Source: an uncultured Bacilli bacterium (GTDB lineage Bacteria; Bacillota_I; Bacilli_A; RF39; UBA660). Taken from it: 61,760 nt of DNA. The notes beneath the pieces are model-generated. The model was not told the origin of the DNA, made no database searches, and worked only from the letters and a program-made list of their open reading frames with translations. The DNA is taken from the NCBI GenBank assembly GCA_947630055.1, contig CANRGA010000004.1, forward strand, positions 1 to 61,760, given 5' to 3'. Every line of letters starts with the position of its first letter. Within the stretch, counting starts at the first letter, position 1. Of the stretch, positions 1 to 9,383 are shown one piece after another. The translations under genes and the position numbers were made by a program.

Positions 1-63
1 CTCCTTTATGTCTATTCATTTATAATTTATGGTTAATATTTTGAAGTGTGAGTGCTTAATTTA

Positions 64-93
64 TTGTATTTATTAAATTTATTATGTTATAAT
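64..93 (+). promoter_or_regulatory. Promoter of the prsA-like gene
   Basis: A -35 TTGTAT (64-69) and a -10 TATAAT (88-93) are 18 bases apart, followed by a strong GGGAGG ribosome binding site for the gene at 111. Nothing else is recognisable in bases 1-63. Confidence 0.55.
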
Positions 94-110
94 TATTTTA
101 GGGAGGAAAT

Positions 111-1127
111 ATGAAGAAAAGTTTAATATTATGTCTAGTATGTCTATTAGTTTTATGTGGTTGTGGTAAAATACCAGAACTAAAAAATGGCGAAGAAGCT
201 GTTATAACATTTAAGAAAGGAGATAAAGAACACCAAATAAGTGTTGATGAATTATATGCTTCATTAAAATCTGATTTTGGACTTCAAGCAACAATTAAAT
301 TAGTTGATGATTATGTTTTAGAAACAGAATTCAAAGATTATAAAAAAGATGCTGAAGAACAAGCGGAAAGTTATATTAAAATGATGCAATCATCTTATGA
401 AAGTAGTGGTCAAGATTTACTACAAGCATTGCAACAAAGTGGTTATTCTTCTATTGAAGCTTATCAAGATTATTTATATACAACATTTATGCAAGCTCAT
501 GCTCTAGAAGAATATGCTAAATTAAAAGTAACTGATAAAGAAATTGAAAAATATTACAAAGATGAGTTAAAAGGTGACATTGAAGTATATCATATCTTAA
601 TTACTCCAGATGTTAAAGATGGTATGACTGCTGATGAACAAGAAGAAGCTGAAACTAAAGCTAAAGATACTGCTAAAGAAATTATCAAAAAATTAGATAA
701 AGCAGAAAATAAATTAGATGAATTTAAAAAATTAGTTAAAGAATATTCTGATGACGATGAAACTAAAGACAAAGATGGTAATTTAGGTTATATCAATTAC
801 AATAAATTAGGTGATGAATACGAAAGTTTAGTTGATGCAGCATACAAATTAAAAGATGGCGAATATTCTAGTGAAGTAATATCTACTGAACTTGGTTATC
901 ATGTAATATATCGTAATAAATCTAAAGACAAAGCTAAATTAGAAGATGCTAAAGAAGACATCATAGAAACTTTATCAGAAGAAAAAATTAGTAATGGTGA
1001 TGTTGAAAATTATGAAGCACTTAAATATTATCGTGAATTATATGGTATGAAAATTACAGATTCTGAACTAGAAAAACAATATGGCATTTATTTAAATAAT
1101 TTAGCTAATAGTACTACTACAGAATAG
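111..1127 (+). CDS. prsA: PrsA-like lipoprotein foldase (parvulin-type peptidyl-prolyl isomerase)
   Basis: This is an extracytoplasmic lipoprotein that should help secreted proteins fold after Sec export. The first 18 residues form a lipoprotein signal with a lipobox LCGC, so Cys18 would be lipidated. Residues about 25-150 are a charged SurA/PrsA-like helical region. Residues about 157-272 are the parvulin domain (VYHILI at its start, DGNLGYI in the middle, LGYHVIYR at its end), and the last 65 residues are helical again. The 338-residue length is in the usual PrsA range. A bidirectional terminator follows directly. The family call is firm; that it is the main PrsA of the cell is inferred. 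Confidence 0.92.
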   Translation: MKKSLILCLVCLLVLCGCGKIPELKNGEEAVITFKKGDKEHQISVDELYASLKSDFGLQATIKLVDDYVLETEFKDYKKDAEEQAESYIKMMQSSYESSGQDLLQALQQSGYSSIEAYQDYLYTTFMQAHALEEYAKLKVTDKEIEKYYKDELKGDIEVYHILITPDVKDGMTADEQEEAETKAKDTAKEIIKKLDKAENKLDEFKKLVKEYSDDDETKDKDGNLGYINYNKLGDEYESLVDAAYKLKDGEYSSEVISTELGYHVIYRNKSKDKAKLEDAKEDIIETLSEEKISNGDVENYEALKYYRELYGMKITDSELEKQYGIYLNNLANSTTTE

Positions 1128-1132
1128 CAAAT

Positions 1133-1160
1133 AAAAAATTGGCATTAAGCCAATTTTTTT
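1133..1160. terminator. Bidirectional intrinsic terminator
   Basis: A 7-bp stem AATTGGC/GCCAATT with a 5-base loop is flanked by an A run on the left and a T run on the right. It can end prsA from the left and the convergent gene at 1159 from the right. Confidence 0.85.
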
Positions 1161-1698
1161 ATTTACATAATTTTCTTGTCTCAACTTTATCTGTTGGTAC
1201 TAAATCTGTAAATGTCATATTTAAATTATGATAAATGTTTACTATTTCTTCTTTAGTAACTAAAGGGGTATACCATTCAAAATATTTTTGATAATATGGG
1301 GTATTCATAAATCTTTTAACCAGACCTGATACTGTAAATAAATCTATTACATCTTCTTCTTGATAATTTTCTACTCTAGTAAACCCAAGTCTTTCTAAAT
1401 CTAATACTTTATCTAGTGTTTGGACAGATTTCCAACTACATTCTTTCATATTACCATTTTCTTCAATATAATCAGTTAAATATGATAAAACTTTAAAACC
1501 ATCTTCTCTACTCATTTTTACTGGTAACATAAATGGTTTATAATGCATATCAACTACACTATATCTATTTTCACCTCTATTATAAGATTCATAATAATGT
1601 AGGCGATATAAATTTTGATTACCTATTGGATGATCAACAAAATCTGCCTCAAATTCATCTTCACGATATATTTTACTAAAAAGAACTTTTATATTCAT
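1159..1698 (-). CDS. Conserved hypothetical protein
   Basis: A 179-residue soluble protein that I do not recognise. It has no signal peptide or membrane segment and is rich in Tyr, Glu and Asp (for example YYESYNRGENRY near residue 35). It starts 6 bases after the end of recX and ends at the shared terminator, so it is the last gene of an ackA-nrnA-recX transcription unit. A role alongside those genes is a guess from position only. Confidence 0.6.
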   Translation of the reverse strand: MNIKVLFSKIYREDEFEADFVDHPIGNQNLYRLHYYESYNRGENRYSVVDMHYKPFMLPVKMSREDGFKVLSYLTDYIEENGNMKECSWKSVQTLDKVLDLERLGFTRVENYQEEDVIDLFTVSGLVKRFMNTPYYQKYFEWYTPLVTKEEIVNIYHNLNMTFTDLVPTDKVETRKLCK

Positions 1699-1704
1699 TT
1701 TTGC

Positions 1705-2439
1705 CTACTTTCTAAATCCTTTCTTTGCTAAAGCTTGTTTTATTTGATATTCTAATTCTTCACCACTATATTTTTTACTCAATTTACTTTTTTGCTTTTC
1801 ATATTCTTTTTGATAAATATCTAGATCATCTTTAAAATCATATGCATCTATTAAAGATAATATATCTTCTTTTGAAAATCCTCTTGTAATTAAATCTTTC
1901 ATTATCTTTTGTTTTAACATCATACTAGATAAATTATGATTACTATTTATTTTTTTATTTATTATTTTGTTTATTTTATCTAACCATATATCATTATCAA
2001 AAGTATCTAAATAATTATTTATTTCACTTTCTATAAAACCTAACTTTTTAAGTTCATAACGAATTTTTAAAGGACCAACCATTTTTAAATTAACTGCATC
2101 ATTTATATAAGATTTTATATATAACAAATTATCTAAATAGCCTTCTTTTTTTAATCTAGTAATTGTATAATTTATCGCATCTTTATTATATTTATTTAAT
2201 TTCTTTCTGATTTCTTTTTCTGTTCTAAGTTTGGCATTAATAAATTTAAGAGCAATATAATAACTTTCTAACTTAGCATTTTCTAAAGTTATTTCAGTTA
2301 GTTTTTTAGCATCTATTTCTTTTTTAATTAAAAGTTCGTATTTTAAAATTATTTCATCATATAAAGAAACTTTAGCATTATTATCTAAAGTTAATTCATA
2401 TAAATTATTATGTTTTTTCTTAAAATTATTTATTTTCAT
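1705..2439 (-). CDS. recX: RecX-family regulator of RecA
   Basis: RecX proteins bind RecA filaments and limit recombination. The protein is made of the three-helix repeats typical of the family: one around residues 60-105 (YYIALKFI, LRTEKEIRKKL), one around 105-150 (LKKEGYLDN, GPLKIRYELKKLG), then two further repeats (LKQKIMKDLITRGFS, SGEELEYQIKQALAKKGF). I chose the ATG at 2439 (residues MKINNF) over a GTG six codons upstream; neither has a strong ribosome binding site. It overlaps the end of nrnA by 14 bases, which suggests translational coupling. Confidence 0.85.
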   Translation of the reverse strand: MKINNFKKKHNNLYELTLDNNAKVSLYDEIILKYELLIKKEIDAKKLTEITLENAKLESYYIALKFINAKLRTEKEIRKKLNKYNKDAINYTITRLKKEGYLDNLLYIKSYINDAVNLKMVGPLKIRYELKKLGFIESEINNYLDTFDNDIWLDKINKIINKKINSNHNLSSMMLKQKIMKDLITRGFSKEDILSLIDAYDFKDDLDIYQKEYEKQKSKLSKKYSGEELEYQIKQALAKKGFRK

Positions 2440-3397
2440 AGTCTTTACACGCTGCACTTAAATCTTTGATCAAATTATCTACTTCAGCCATTGTTTCTAG
2501 TTTAGCACCAGATGCGAATTTATGACCGCCACCATTATAATTATTAGCTATTGTATTAATTATTGGTCCTCTACTTCTAATACTTATTTTATATTGATTA
2601 TTTTTAACATCTTCCGTTATAAATATCCAAACAAGTAATTCATCAATAAAATTATAGCCATTAATTAAATTAGAAGGAGTTGCCACATCAACATTAAATT
2701 CTTTTAAATCTTGATCACTAATCTTAATGTAACCTAAACCATTTTCATCAATTACTAAATTATTAGTAATAAAAGCAATAAATTTATGTTCTGAAAAAGG
2801 TCTTGTATATAAAATATCATAAAGAGAAGTAAAATCTATTCCACTTACTTTAATTAATTCTTTAACAGTATCAAAAGTTTCATAAGTAGTATTTTTTAAA
2901 GAAAATCTTTCACTATCAGAAACTATACCTAAAAATAAATTTTGAGCAATTTTATCATTTAATTTTAATTTAGTATTTAATATTAATTCTGTTATCATTT
3001 GGGCAGTACTAGATTTATCTGTATCTGTCCAATCAACTTTAGCTTTTATATCATCAGCAGGATGATGATCTATTTTAAGTATTTCTGTATATTTTAAATC
3101 TTCTATACCATCAATGCGATGCATATTAGGAACATCTAAAACAATTAATAAAGGATTATTCATTTCTTTATAATTAGGCTTATTCAAAATACCAAATTTT
3201 TTAAATTTAGCCACTGATAAACCAACAGCATATACTTTTTTTTCTGGAAATGTTAAAGAGATGGAATCTCTTAGAGCAATTTGACTACATATAGCATCAG
3301 GATCTGGACCTATATGTCTTGCAATAACAATTTCATCATACTTCTTGATAGTTTTATAAATTTTATTTAATAATAATTTGTTAATTATAAAAATCAC
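2426..3397 (-). CDS. nrnA: DHH-family phosphoesterase, NrnA-type (oligoribonuclease / pAp phosphatase)
   Basis: NrnA degrades very short RNAs and dephosphorylates pAp in the cytosol. Metal-binding DHH motifs are visible in order: ARHIGPDPDA (residues about 26-35), VLDVPN, DHHPADD, and the DHHA1 substrate loop GGGHKFASGAK near the C-terminus. The length (about 320 residues) is normal. The listed start is a GTG that lies inside the ribosome binding site AGGTGAT. The site is correctly spaced (4 bases) for an ATA codon at 3388 in the same frame, so initiation may be at that unusual codon. The gene begins directly after the ackA stop codon. Confidence 0.85.
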   Translation of the reverse strand: MIFIINKLLLNKIYKTIKKYDEIVIARHIGPDPDAICSQIALRDSISLTFPEKKVYAVGLSVAKFKKFGILNKPNYKEMNNPLLIVLDVPNMHRIDGIEDLKYTEILKIDHHPADDIKAKVDWTDTDKSSTAQMITELILNTKLKLNDKIAQNLFLGIVSDSERFSLKNTTYETFDTVKELIKVSGIDFTSLYDILYTRPFSEHKFIAFITNNLVIDENGLGYIKISDQDLKEFNVDVATPSNLINGYNFIDELLVWIFITEDVKNNQYKISIRSRGPIINTIANNYNGGGHKFASGAKLETMAEVDNLIKDLSAACKDYENK

Positions 3398-4597
3398 CTA
3401 CTTAGTTATTAATTCCATAGTATCTAGGGCGATCATTAATTCTTCATTAGTTGGAATTACATAAACTGGTGTACTAGAATCACTAGCGGAAATTTTTCCT
3501 TCATGCTCGTCTAAGTAAGAGGCAATACTATTATTAGCATTTTCATCTAATTTAATATTTAAAGCTGCAAGTCTATTAACAATAGCTTCTCTAAATTCAC
3601 GGGCATTTTCACCTAGACCAGCTGTAAATACTAAAGCATCTACTTTACCATCTAATTTAACATAATATTTAGCAATATAATCTACTATTCTATCTATATA
3701 CATATCATTAGCAAGTTTTGCAGCTTCATTACCATTATTCATAGCCTCTTCAATATCACGATGATCAGAATATTCACCGCTTATACCATATAGACCACTT
3801 TGTTTATTTAAAATATTATCAACTTCTTCAATACTCATACCAGTTTTTTTCATAATATAAGGAATCATTGAATAATCAATATCACCTGAACGGGTTCCCA
3901 TCATAATACCAGCATTTGGACTAAAGCCCATTGTAGTATCAATACTTTTACCATCCTTTACACAACAAATTGAACCACCACTACCAATATGGCAACTTAT
4001 AATATTGACATCATCTTTTCCTAACATTTCTTGCACTTTTTTAGTTATATATTTATGAGAAGTTCCATGAAAACCATACTTACGAATACTATAATCTTCA
4101 TACCATTTCATTGGTACAGGATATAAATATTCTTTTTTAGCCATTGTTTGATGGAATGCTGTATCAAAAACTCCAACCATTGGGGTATTTGGCATAGCTT
4201 CTCTAAATGCTTTAACCCCTACAATATTAGCAGGATTATGAAGTGGTGCTAAACTTGATAACTCTTCGACAGTTTTTATAACATCATCATCGATTAAAAC
4301 TGATTTATTATATTTATCACCACCATGAACTAAACGATGACCTACACCATCTATCTCTTCAAGTGAAGTAATAACACCATTTTCAAGTAATTCTTTAATT
4401 AGATATTTAATCGCATCACTATGATCTTTAATACTTGCTTCTTTTTTTACTTTTTCACCATTCATTTTAATAGAATAAAAACTATCAGCAAGACCAATTT
4501 TTTCAAAATAACCACTTATTAATTCTTTTCTTTCAGGTAGTTCAATACAATTAAATTTTAAAGAAGAACTGCCCGCATTTACAGATAATATTTTCAT
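3398..4597 (-). CDS. ackA: Acetate kinase
   Basis: The enzyme interconverts acetyl phosphate plus ADP with acetate plus ATP, and is the ATP-yielding step of fermentation to acetate. Family motifs are all present: NAGSSSLKF near the start, GHRLVHGG, DTAFHQTM, YGFHGTSH, the ATP-site segment with MGTRSGDID, GLGENA, and the C-terminal TNEELMIA. At 399 residues it is full length. The start has an AGAGGTG ribosome binding site. It is the first gene of the unit ackA-nrnA-recX-hypothetical. No phosphotransacetylase gene lies in this window. Confidence 0.97.
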   Translation of the reverse strand: MKILSVNAGSSSLKFNCIELPERKELISGYFEKIGLADSFYSIKMNGEKVKKEASIKDHSDAIKYLIKELLENGVITSLEEIDGVGHRLVHGGDKYNKSVLIDDDVIKTVEELSSLAPLHNPANIVGVKAFREAMPNTPMVGVFDTAFHQTMAKKEYLYPVPMKWYEDYSIRKYGFHGTSHKYITKKVQEMLGKDDVNIISCHIGSGGSICCVKDGKSIDTTMGFSPNAGIMMGTRSGDIDYSMIPYIMKKTGMSIEEVDNILNKQSGLYGISGEYSDHRDIEEAMNNGNEAAKLANDMYIDRIVDYIAKYYVKLDGKVDALVFTAGLGENAREFREAIVNRLAALNIKLDENANNSIASYLDEHEGKISASDSSTPVYVIPTNEELMIALDTMELITK

Positions 4598-4615
4598 TTT
4601 TACACCTCTTATTAC

Positions 4616-4644
4616 ATTATATAGGACTTCTTAAAATTTGTAAA
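4616..4644 (-). promoter_or_regulatory. Promoter of the ackA operon
   Basis: On the minus strand a TTTACA -35 (4644-4639) and a TATAAT -10 (4621-4616) have the ideal 17-base spacing and lie about 20 bases ahead of the ackA start codon. Confidence 0.7.
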
Positions 4645-4751
4645 TAAAGAAAAACTGCATATTAAATAATTTTTATAATATGCTATCTAAAATATTATTT
4701 AAAATTTTTCTATTCTATGTTATTATATAAATAATAAAGAAGGGATTATTA

Positions 4752-6107
4752 GTGAAAGATAAAATATTTAGAGAATACGATATTAGAGGTATTGTACCAG
4801 ATGATATAAATGAAGATGTTGCTTATAAAATAGGTTTGGGATATGGCTCTTATTTACAAGAATTTTTAAATCAAAAGGCTTGTGTTATATCTCATGATAA
4901 TAGATTATCTTCAGCATCACTTCATGATAATTTAGTTAAAGGTTTACTAGAAACTGGTATTAATGTTATTGATTATGGCCTTACTACTACCCCAATGCAT
5001 TACTATGCTAGACATATAAATGATTTATATGGCATTATGATTACAGCTAGTCATAATCCTAAAGATGAAAATGGCTTTAAATTTTCTTTTGATAAATATG
5101 CTAATGCTAGAGGTAAAATGGTTAAAGACTTAAAAGAGTATATTGATAAAGGTAAGTTTTTAAAAGGCAAAGGCACTATAGAATATAAAGATATTAAAGA
5201 TGAATATATCGATTATGTTATTAGTAATTTAAAACTAGGTAAAAGAAAAATTAAAGTAGTCCTAGATCTTGCTAATGGAACTACTTCTTGTATAGCAAGA
5301 GATATATTTTCTAAATTAAATCTTGATCTAACTATTATTAATGAAGAATCTGATGGTAGTTTCCCTAATCATCATCCCGATCCATCTATTGAAGAAAATT
5401 TAAAAGAGTTAAAAGACAAAGTTAAAGAAATAAATGCCGATATAGGTATTGGTTTTGATGGTGATGGTGATAGAATTGGTATTGTTGATGAAAAAGGTAA
5501 TATGGTATCAATTGAGGCTTATGCCATAATTATTTTAAGAAATATAATTGATAAAGTGGAAAATAAAAAGTTCTTATATGATCCAAAATGTTCTGATAAT
5601 TTTAAAGATGAAATTGAAAAATTAGGAGGAACTCCTGTCATATGCCGAACTGGTACAAGTTATACGCAAGAAAAAGTATTAAGAGAAAATATTCCTTTTG
5701 GTATTCAATATGTTGGTCATATTTCTTTAAATGATCGCTTATTTAGTACTGAATCTGCTATGTATTCTTCTCTTCGCTTAATTGAAGTACTTTCAAGAAC
5801 TGATAAAAGTTTAAGTGAACTGGTTAATACTGTTCCTGTATATTTTAATTCACCGGAAGAAAAATTTGCTTCTACTGATGATAAAAAATATCAAGTAATC
5901 GAAAATATTAAAAAATATTGTGATGAAAAAAATTATTATTATTTAGAAATAGATGGTTTAAAAGTTTTATTTAATGGTAGTTGGGCTTATGTAAGAGCCA
6001 GTAATACCGGACCAAATATAACTTTAAGATGTGAAGCTAAAAACCAAAAAGATTTAGATAATTTAGTTAAATTATTTAAAACATTAATTGATGTTTATAA
6101 CAAATAA
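4752..6107 (+). CDS. Phosphomannomutase / phosphoglucomutase family enzyme
   Basis: An alpha-D-phosphohexomutase that moves phosphate between C6 and C1 of a hexose and so supplies sugar-1-phosphate for envelope sugars. The phosphoserine loop TASHNP (Ser100), the magnesium loop DGDGDR (236-241) and the C-terminal phosphate-binding loop RASNTGP (415-421) are intact. The sugar-specificity loop, normally GE-x-SGH, reads GIQYVGH (317-323): the Glu and Ser are missing although the His is kept. Start is a GTG with an AAGAAGGGA site upstream. Substrate cannot be assigned; the altered loop argues against a standard glucose/mannose enzyme. Confidence 0.85.
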   Translation: MKDKIFREYDIRGIVPDDINEDVAYKIGLGYGSYLQEFLNQKACVISHDNRLSSASLHDNLVKGLLETGINVIDYGLTTTPMHYYARHINDLYGIMITASHNPKDENGFKFSFDKYANARGKMVKDLKEYIDKGKFLKGKGTIEYKDIKDEYIDYVISNLKLGKRKIKVVLDLANGTTSCIARDIFSKLNLDLTIINEESDGSFPNHHPDPSIEENLKELKDKVKEINADIGIGFDGDGDRIGIVDEKGNMVSIEAYAIIILRNIIDKVENKKFLYDPKCSDNFKDEIEKLGGTPVICRTGTSYTQEKVLRENIPFGIQYVGHISLNDRLFSTESAMYSSLRLIEVLSRTDKSLSELVNTVPVYFNSPEEKFASTDDKKYQVIENIKKYCDEKNYYYLEIDGLKVLFNGSWAYVRASNTGPNITLRCEAKNQKDLDNLVKLFKTLIDVYNK

Positions 6108-6135
6108 AAAATGTAGATTAAATTCTACATTTTTC
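6105..6135. terminator. Bidirectional intrinsic terminator
   Basis: An 11-bp stem AAAAATGTAGA/TCTACATTTTT lies between the convergent mutase and deoD genes, with A and T runs on the two outer sides. Confidence 0.85.
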
Positions 6136-6862
6136 ATTTTATTATTGTTTCTAACGCTAAAGTAATCATATCATTTAAACTTTTTTCGCGCATCTCTCCA
6201 CTTAACACAACATCACTAAATTTAGAATCAACAGCAGTTAATATACATGATGCTTCTCTATTAAAATGATTTGCTATATGGAATAAACCAAAAGCTTCCA
6301 TTTCTTCACCAATGACATTTAAATCTTTAGGCATTCTATTAAGTACTCTATCATAATCAATATATGGACCAAAGACATCCATAGTAGTTACATCACCAAC
6401 ATGTAAAGTATAATTTAATTCTTTAGCAGTATTAATAATTTTTTCATTTAATTCTTTTGCGGGATAAGTAATATGTTCTTTATAATCATCAAAAGTATAG
6501 GCAAAATTAGATTCCGAATAAGCACTAGTAGCAAGTATTAACTCAGGAACATTTACATCAGGACTAACTACTCCACATGTACCAATTCTAATAATTTTTT
6601 GAACATTAAAATAATGAAATAATTCCCAGGAATAAATGCCCATACTAGGCATACCCATACCAGATCCTATTACTGATACTCTTACTCCTTTATACATGCC
6701 TGTATAACCTAACATATTTCTTAAATTACAAACTTCTTTTGCCTCAGTTAAAAAATTTTCTGCAATATACTTAGCCCTAAGTGGATCACCTGGCATTAAA
6801 ACAAGTGGGGCAATACTTCCCTTTTCAGCATTAATATGAATGGGGTTTTCTCCTATAAACAT
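6134..6862 (-). CDS. deoD: Purine nucleoside phosphorylase, DeoD type
   Basis: This hexameric trimer-of-dimers type enzyme splits purine (deoxy)nucleosides with phosphate into base and (deoxy)ribose-1-phosphate. The protein shows the phosphate-binding LMPGDPLRAKYIAE near residues 20-35, GSGMGMPSMGIYSWEL, the purine/ribose-site GEEMEAFGLF and a C-terminal catalytic Asp region TAVDSKF. At 242 residues it is standard length. It has an AAGGAGAG ribosome binding site and lies 14 bases downstream of the preceding unknown gene, so it is probably co-transcribed with the two unknown genes. Confidence 0.95.
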   Translation of the reverse strand: MFIGENPIHINAEKGSIAPLVLMPGDPLRAKYIAENFLTEAKEVCNLRNMLGYTGMYKGVRVSVIGSGMGMPSMGIYSWELFHYFNVQKIIRIGTCGVVSPDVNVPELILATSAYSESNFAYTFDDYKEHITYPAKELNEKIINTAKELNYTLHVGDVTTMDVFGPYIDYDRVLNRMPKDLNVIGEEMEAFGLFHIANHFNREASCILTAVDSKFSDVVLSGEMREKSLNDMITLALETIIK

Positions 6863-6876
6863 ATAAATCTCTCCTT

Positions 6877-7347
6877 TTATATAATTATTTGGTTAGCATT
6901 AGGAAAATCAATAGATGCTGTTTTAACAAAGTCTTCGCTACCAATAATTGTTACTAATTCATTTAAATAACGATTATAATTTTTACTATAATCTATCTCT
7001 AATATAATATTTATATTTAATTCTTGATAAATTTTATTAGCTAATTTTACTAAATAAGTAATTGTACCTAAATTATCATCATTGATATATAAAATATATC
7101 TACCAGAGTAATTTGCAATATCATGAATAATTTTAAGAACACTTAAAATATCTCCTTCAGTAATTAATATATTGCCCACAATTGGAGCATTTAAAACATT
7201 TTCAGCTGGAGTAAATTCTAAAAAATTTAAAATATCTTCAGAGGTAACATTTAAATCAAAAATATTATCAGCATCTACTAAAGTTTTAAAATCATCTACT
7301 TCACTTTTGATTATTTCTAATAATCTTTTATAGACATTATTGTTCAT
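6877..7347 (-). CDS. Unknown protein, 156 aa, paired with the next gene
   Basis: I do not recognise this protein. It has no signal peptide or membrane segment. Its middle and end alternate hydrophobic strands and amphipathic helices (RYILYINDDN, LNINIILEIDY, LVTIIGSEDFV), which looks like a small alpha/beta fold. It starts inside the last codons of the gene at 7337 (11-base overlap) with a GGAGGAA ribosome binding site, so the two are translationally coupled, and deoD follows. Confidence 0.6.
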   Translation of the reverse strand: MNNNVYKRLLEIIKSEVDDFKTLVDADNIFDLNVTSEDILNFLEFTPAENVLNAPIVGNILITEGDILSVLKIIHDIANYSGRYILYINDDNLGTITYLVKLANKIYQELNINIILEIDYSKNYNRYLNELVTIIGSEDFVKTASIDFPNANQIII

Positions 7348-8848
7348 GAGTTATTCCTCCACTTTTTAAGCTATTAATAAATTCTACAGCATCTTCAAGT
7401 CGATATGCTCCATTTATTTCTTTATAAATATTTCTCTCCCAATTTGAAATATTAGAATGATATAATCTTTTAACACCTATTTCTGGTAATGTTCTTATAT
7501 ATTCAACTAAATTAATACGAGATATTTTACTCATACTAATAAAGTTATCAATATTCATAATATATGTAGCGTAATTAATAGCAGGACTAATACATTCTTC
7601 ATCTTCCCAAAACTTTTCTAAAATAACTGTTCCATTGGGATAAACATAACCATAATAACCGGTAAATGTATTTAATCCTTTTAATTTACCAACATAACCT
7701 GTACTTTCTAAAAAATCTATTCGTTTAGTTACATCATCTACCCCAACTATTTTAGTATGAGAATTATCTAATGGCTTTACATCATCATTCTTTTCTCTTT
7801 TTTCACTTTCCCCTTTAGGTAATAATTCCCAGTTTATTGTTGTAGTTTCTTCTTTTAACGATGATAATTTTTCCATTAACTCAATATCACGATATTTATC
7901 TCTTTCTTCACCATTTAAAGGTGGTAAATAAAGTGGTTTAGCATCAGGATGTCTTTTCATAAATTCTTCATAATCTCTTTGCAATTCTCTTCTTGTATAT
8001 CGAACTTTTTTACCACTTTCCATTTGATATAGAATATAAGGATTATAATTTTTTTCTTCTCGACATACTATATTGCAAGCTTTTACATATTCTTCTAAAA
8101 AACCATTAAAATTTTTTATAATTTTGTTTTCTTTTTCCATATTTAAAAGATTATCATACATGGCAACCGCACATAACAAATAAAATTTATCAGCATCAAA
8201 AGCAGCATATAATTCTTGATAATTTATTTTAGTATTTAAAAAATCATTTAATTTTAAAATACCAGTTTGTAATTTAGTAGCTATTTCATAAGTACCAGCA
8301 ATATAAGAATGGAAATCTACTCCTGGATTATCAAAACCATAATCTTTCATCGCTGCTTCGAAATACTCAGAATTAAATTCTTTAGTTAATACATCATTTA
8401 ATCTTTCACATTTTATTTTTAAAGCATCAGATAATGCTAAATTTAAATCATCATAACTTGTATATCCTTTATCATAAATTTCTTGTAATTGTGCTTTATG
8501 TTCTTCATCAGTTTGATGCATTTTATCTATTTCATAATTTAAAAAAACTAAATATCCCAAGTAAAAATGAATATCAGAAAAAAATAAACATCTACCATGA
8601 TTATCTGAATTGGCAAGTGAATTAATTGCAACAGGAAAATTTTTAAAATACTTAGTTTGTAAAATGGCATATAAAGGTTCATCATAATTTTTGCGCATAA
8701 ATTCTTCAAATAAATTCTTACCATTTTCTACTTTAGCATTCTTAACTAAATTGTCATAAGAAATATCCCATTCTCCTTGAAATGAGGGAATCGGATCAAA
8801 AACTGCAACTGGGCCATCAAACTTTTCAAAATATTTTTCAATTGCCAT
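7337..8848 (-). CDS. Unknown protein, 503 aa
   Basis: A large soluble protein that I cannot place in a family. It is rich in Tyr, Asp, Glu and Lys, with a helical N-terminal two thirds, a charged low-complexity stretch around residues 305-360, and a C-terminal part with Gly/Tyr-rich strands (TFTGYYGYVYPNGTVIL). The ATG has a GAGTGTGAT ribosome binding site. It is first in the unit followed by the 156-residue gene and deoD. No catalytic motif stands out. Confidence 0.6.
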   Translation of the reverse strand: MAIEKYFEKFDGPVAVFDPIPSFQGEWDISYDNLVKNAKVENGKNLFEEFMRKNYDEPLYAILQTKYFKNFPVAINSLANSDNHGRCLFFSDIHFYLGYLVFLNYEIDKMHQTDEEHKAQLQEIYDKGYTSYDDLNLALSDALKIKCERLNDVLTKEFNSEYFEAAMKDYGFDNPGVDFHSYIAGTYEIATKLQTGILKLNDFLNTKINYQELYAAFDADKFYLLCAVAMYDNLLNMEKENKIIKNFNGFLEEYVKACNIVCREEKNYNPYILYQMESGKKVRYTRRELQRDYEEFMKRHPDAKPLYLPPLNGEERDKYRDIELMEKLSSLKEETTTINWELLPKGESEKREKNDDVKPLDNSHTKIVGVDDVTKRIDFLESTGYVGKLKGLNTFTGYYGYVYPNGTVILEKFWEDEECISPAINYATYIMNIDNFISMSKISRINLVEYIRTLPEIGVKRLYHSNISNWERNIYKEINGAYRLEDAVEFINSLKSGGITHEQ

Positions 8849-8908
8849 ATAATCACACTCTATTATTATTATAGCATTATCTAAAATTTTATAAAATAAA
8901 TCTCTTAT

Positions 8909-9373
8909 TTACTTGACATTATCTTTATTAATTATATGGACAAGTTGATTATTTTTAATTATATCTAAAACTATTTCTGGTAAAAATTTAGATTCTTTAA
9001 GTTCATCTAAACTTAACCATTCATATTTTTCATCTTTACCTTCTATATTTTTAATATCATCTATGTCACTTTCTAACTTTATTTCATTTATAATAAGTAT
9101 TTCATGATAATTTTTATGATTATAACTAGATAGAAAAAAATTCTCAATAATTCCTAAAGTTTTTACATATTTGGCATTTATACCTGTTTCTTCTTTTACT
9201 TCTCTTAAAGTAGCTTCCACTGATGATTCACCTAACTTACAACGTCCTCCTATAAGAGTATAATAATCTGATGGTCCATCTTTTTGCACAAGTATTTTAT
9301 CATTCTTTTTAATGATCGCTCCAACTCGATAATTAAAAACTTCTGTATCTAATGTAAAATTAATATCTGGCAT
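8909..9373 (-). CDS. Nudix hydrolase
   Basis: Nudix enzymes hydrolyse nucleoside diphosphates linked to another group. The complete Nudix box is visible: G-x5-E-x7-REVKEETGI around residues 43-65 (GRCKLGE followed by REVKEETGI). Length of 154 residues is typical for a single-domain enzyme. It starts 10 bases after the Qng1-like gene ends and is very probably co-transcribed with it. The substrate is unknown; a modified nucleotide connected to queuosine turnover is only a suggestion from context. Confidence 0.9.
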   Translation of the reverse strand: MPDINFTLDTEVFNYRVGAIIKKNDKILVQKDGPSDYYTLIGGRCKLGESSVEATLREVKEETGINAKYVKTLGIIENFFLSSYNHKNYHEILIINEIKLESDIDDIKNIEGKDEKYEWLSLDELKESKFLPEIVLDIIKNNQLVHIINKDNVK

Positions 9374-9383
9374 AATACCCTCC

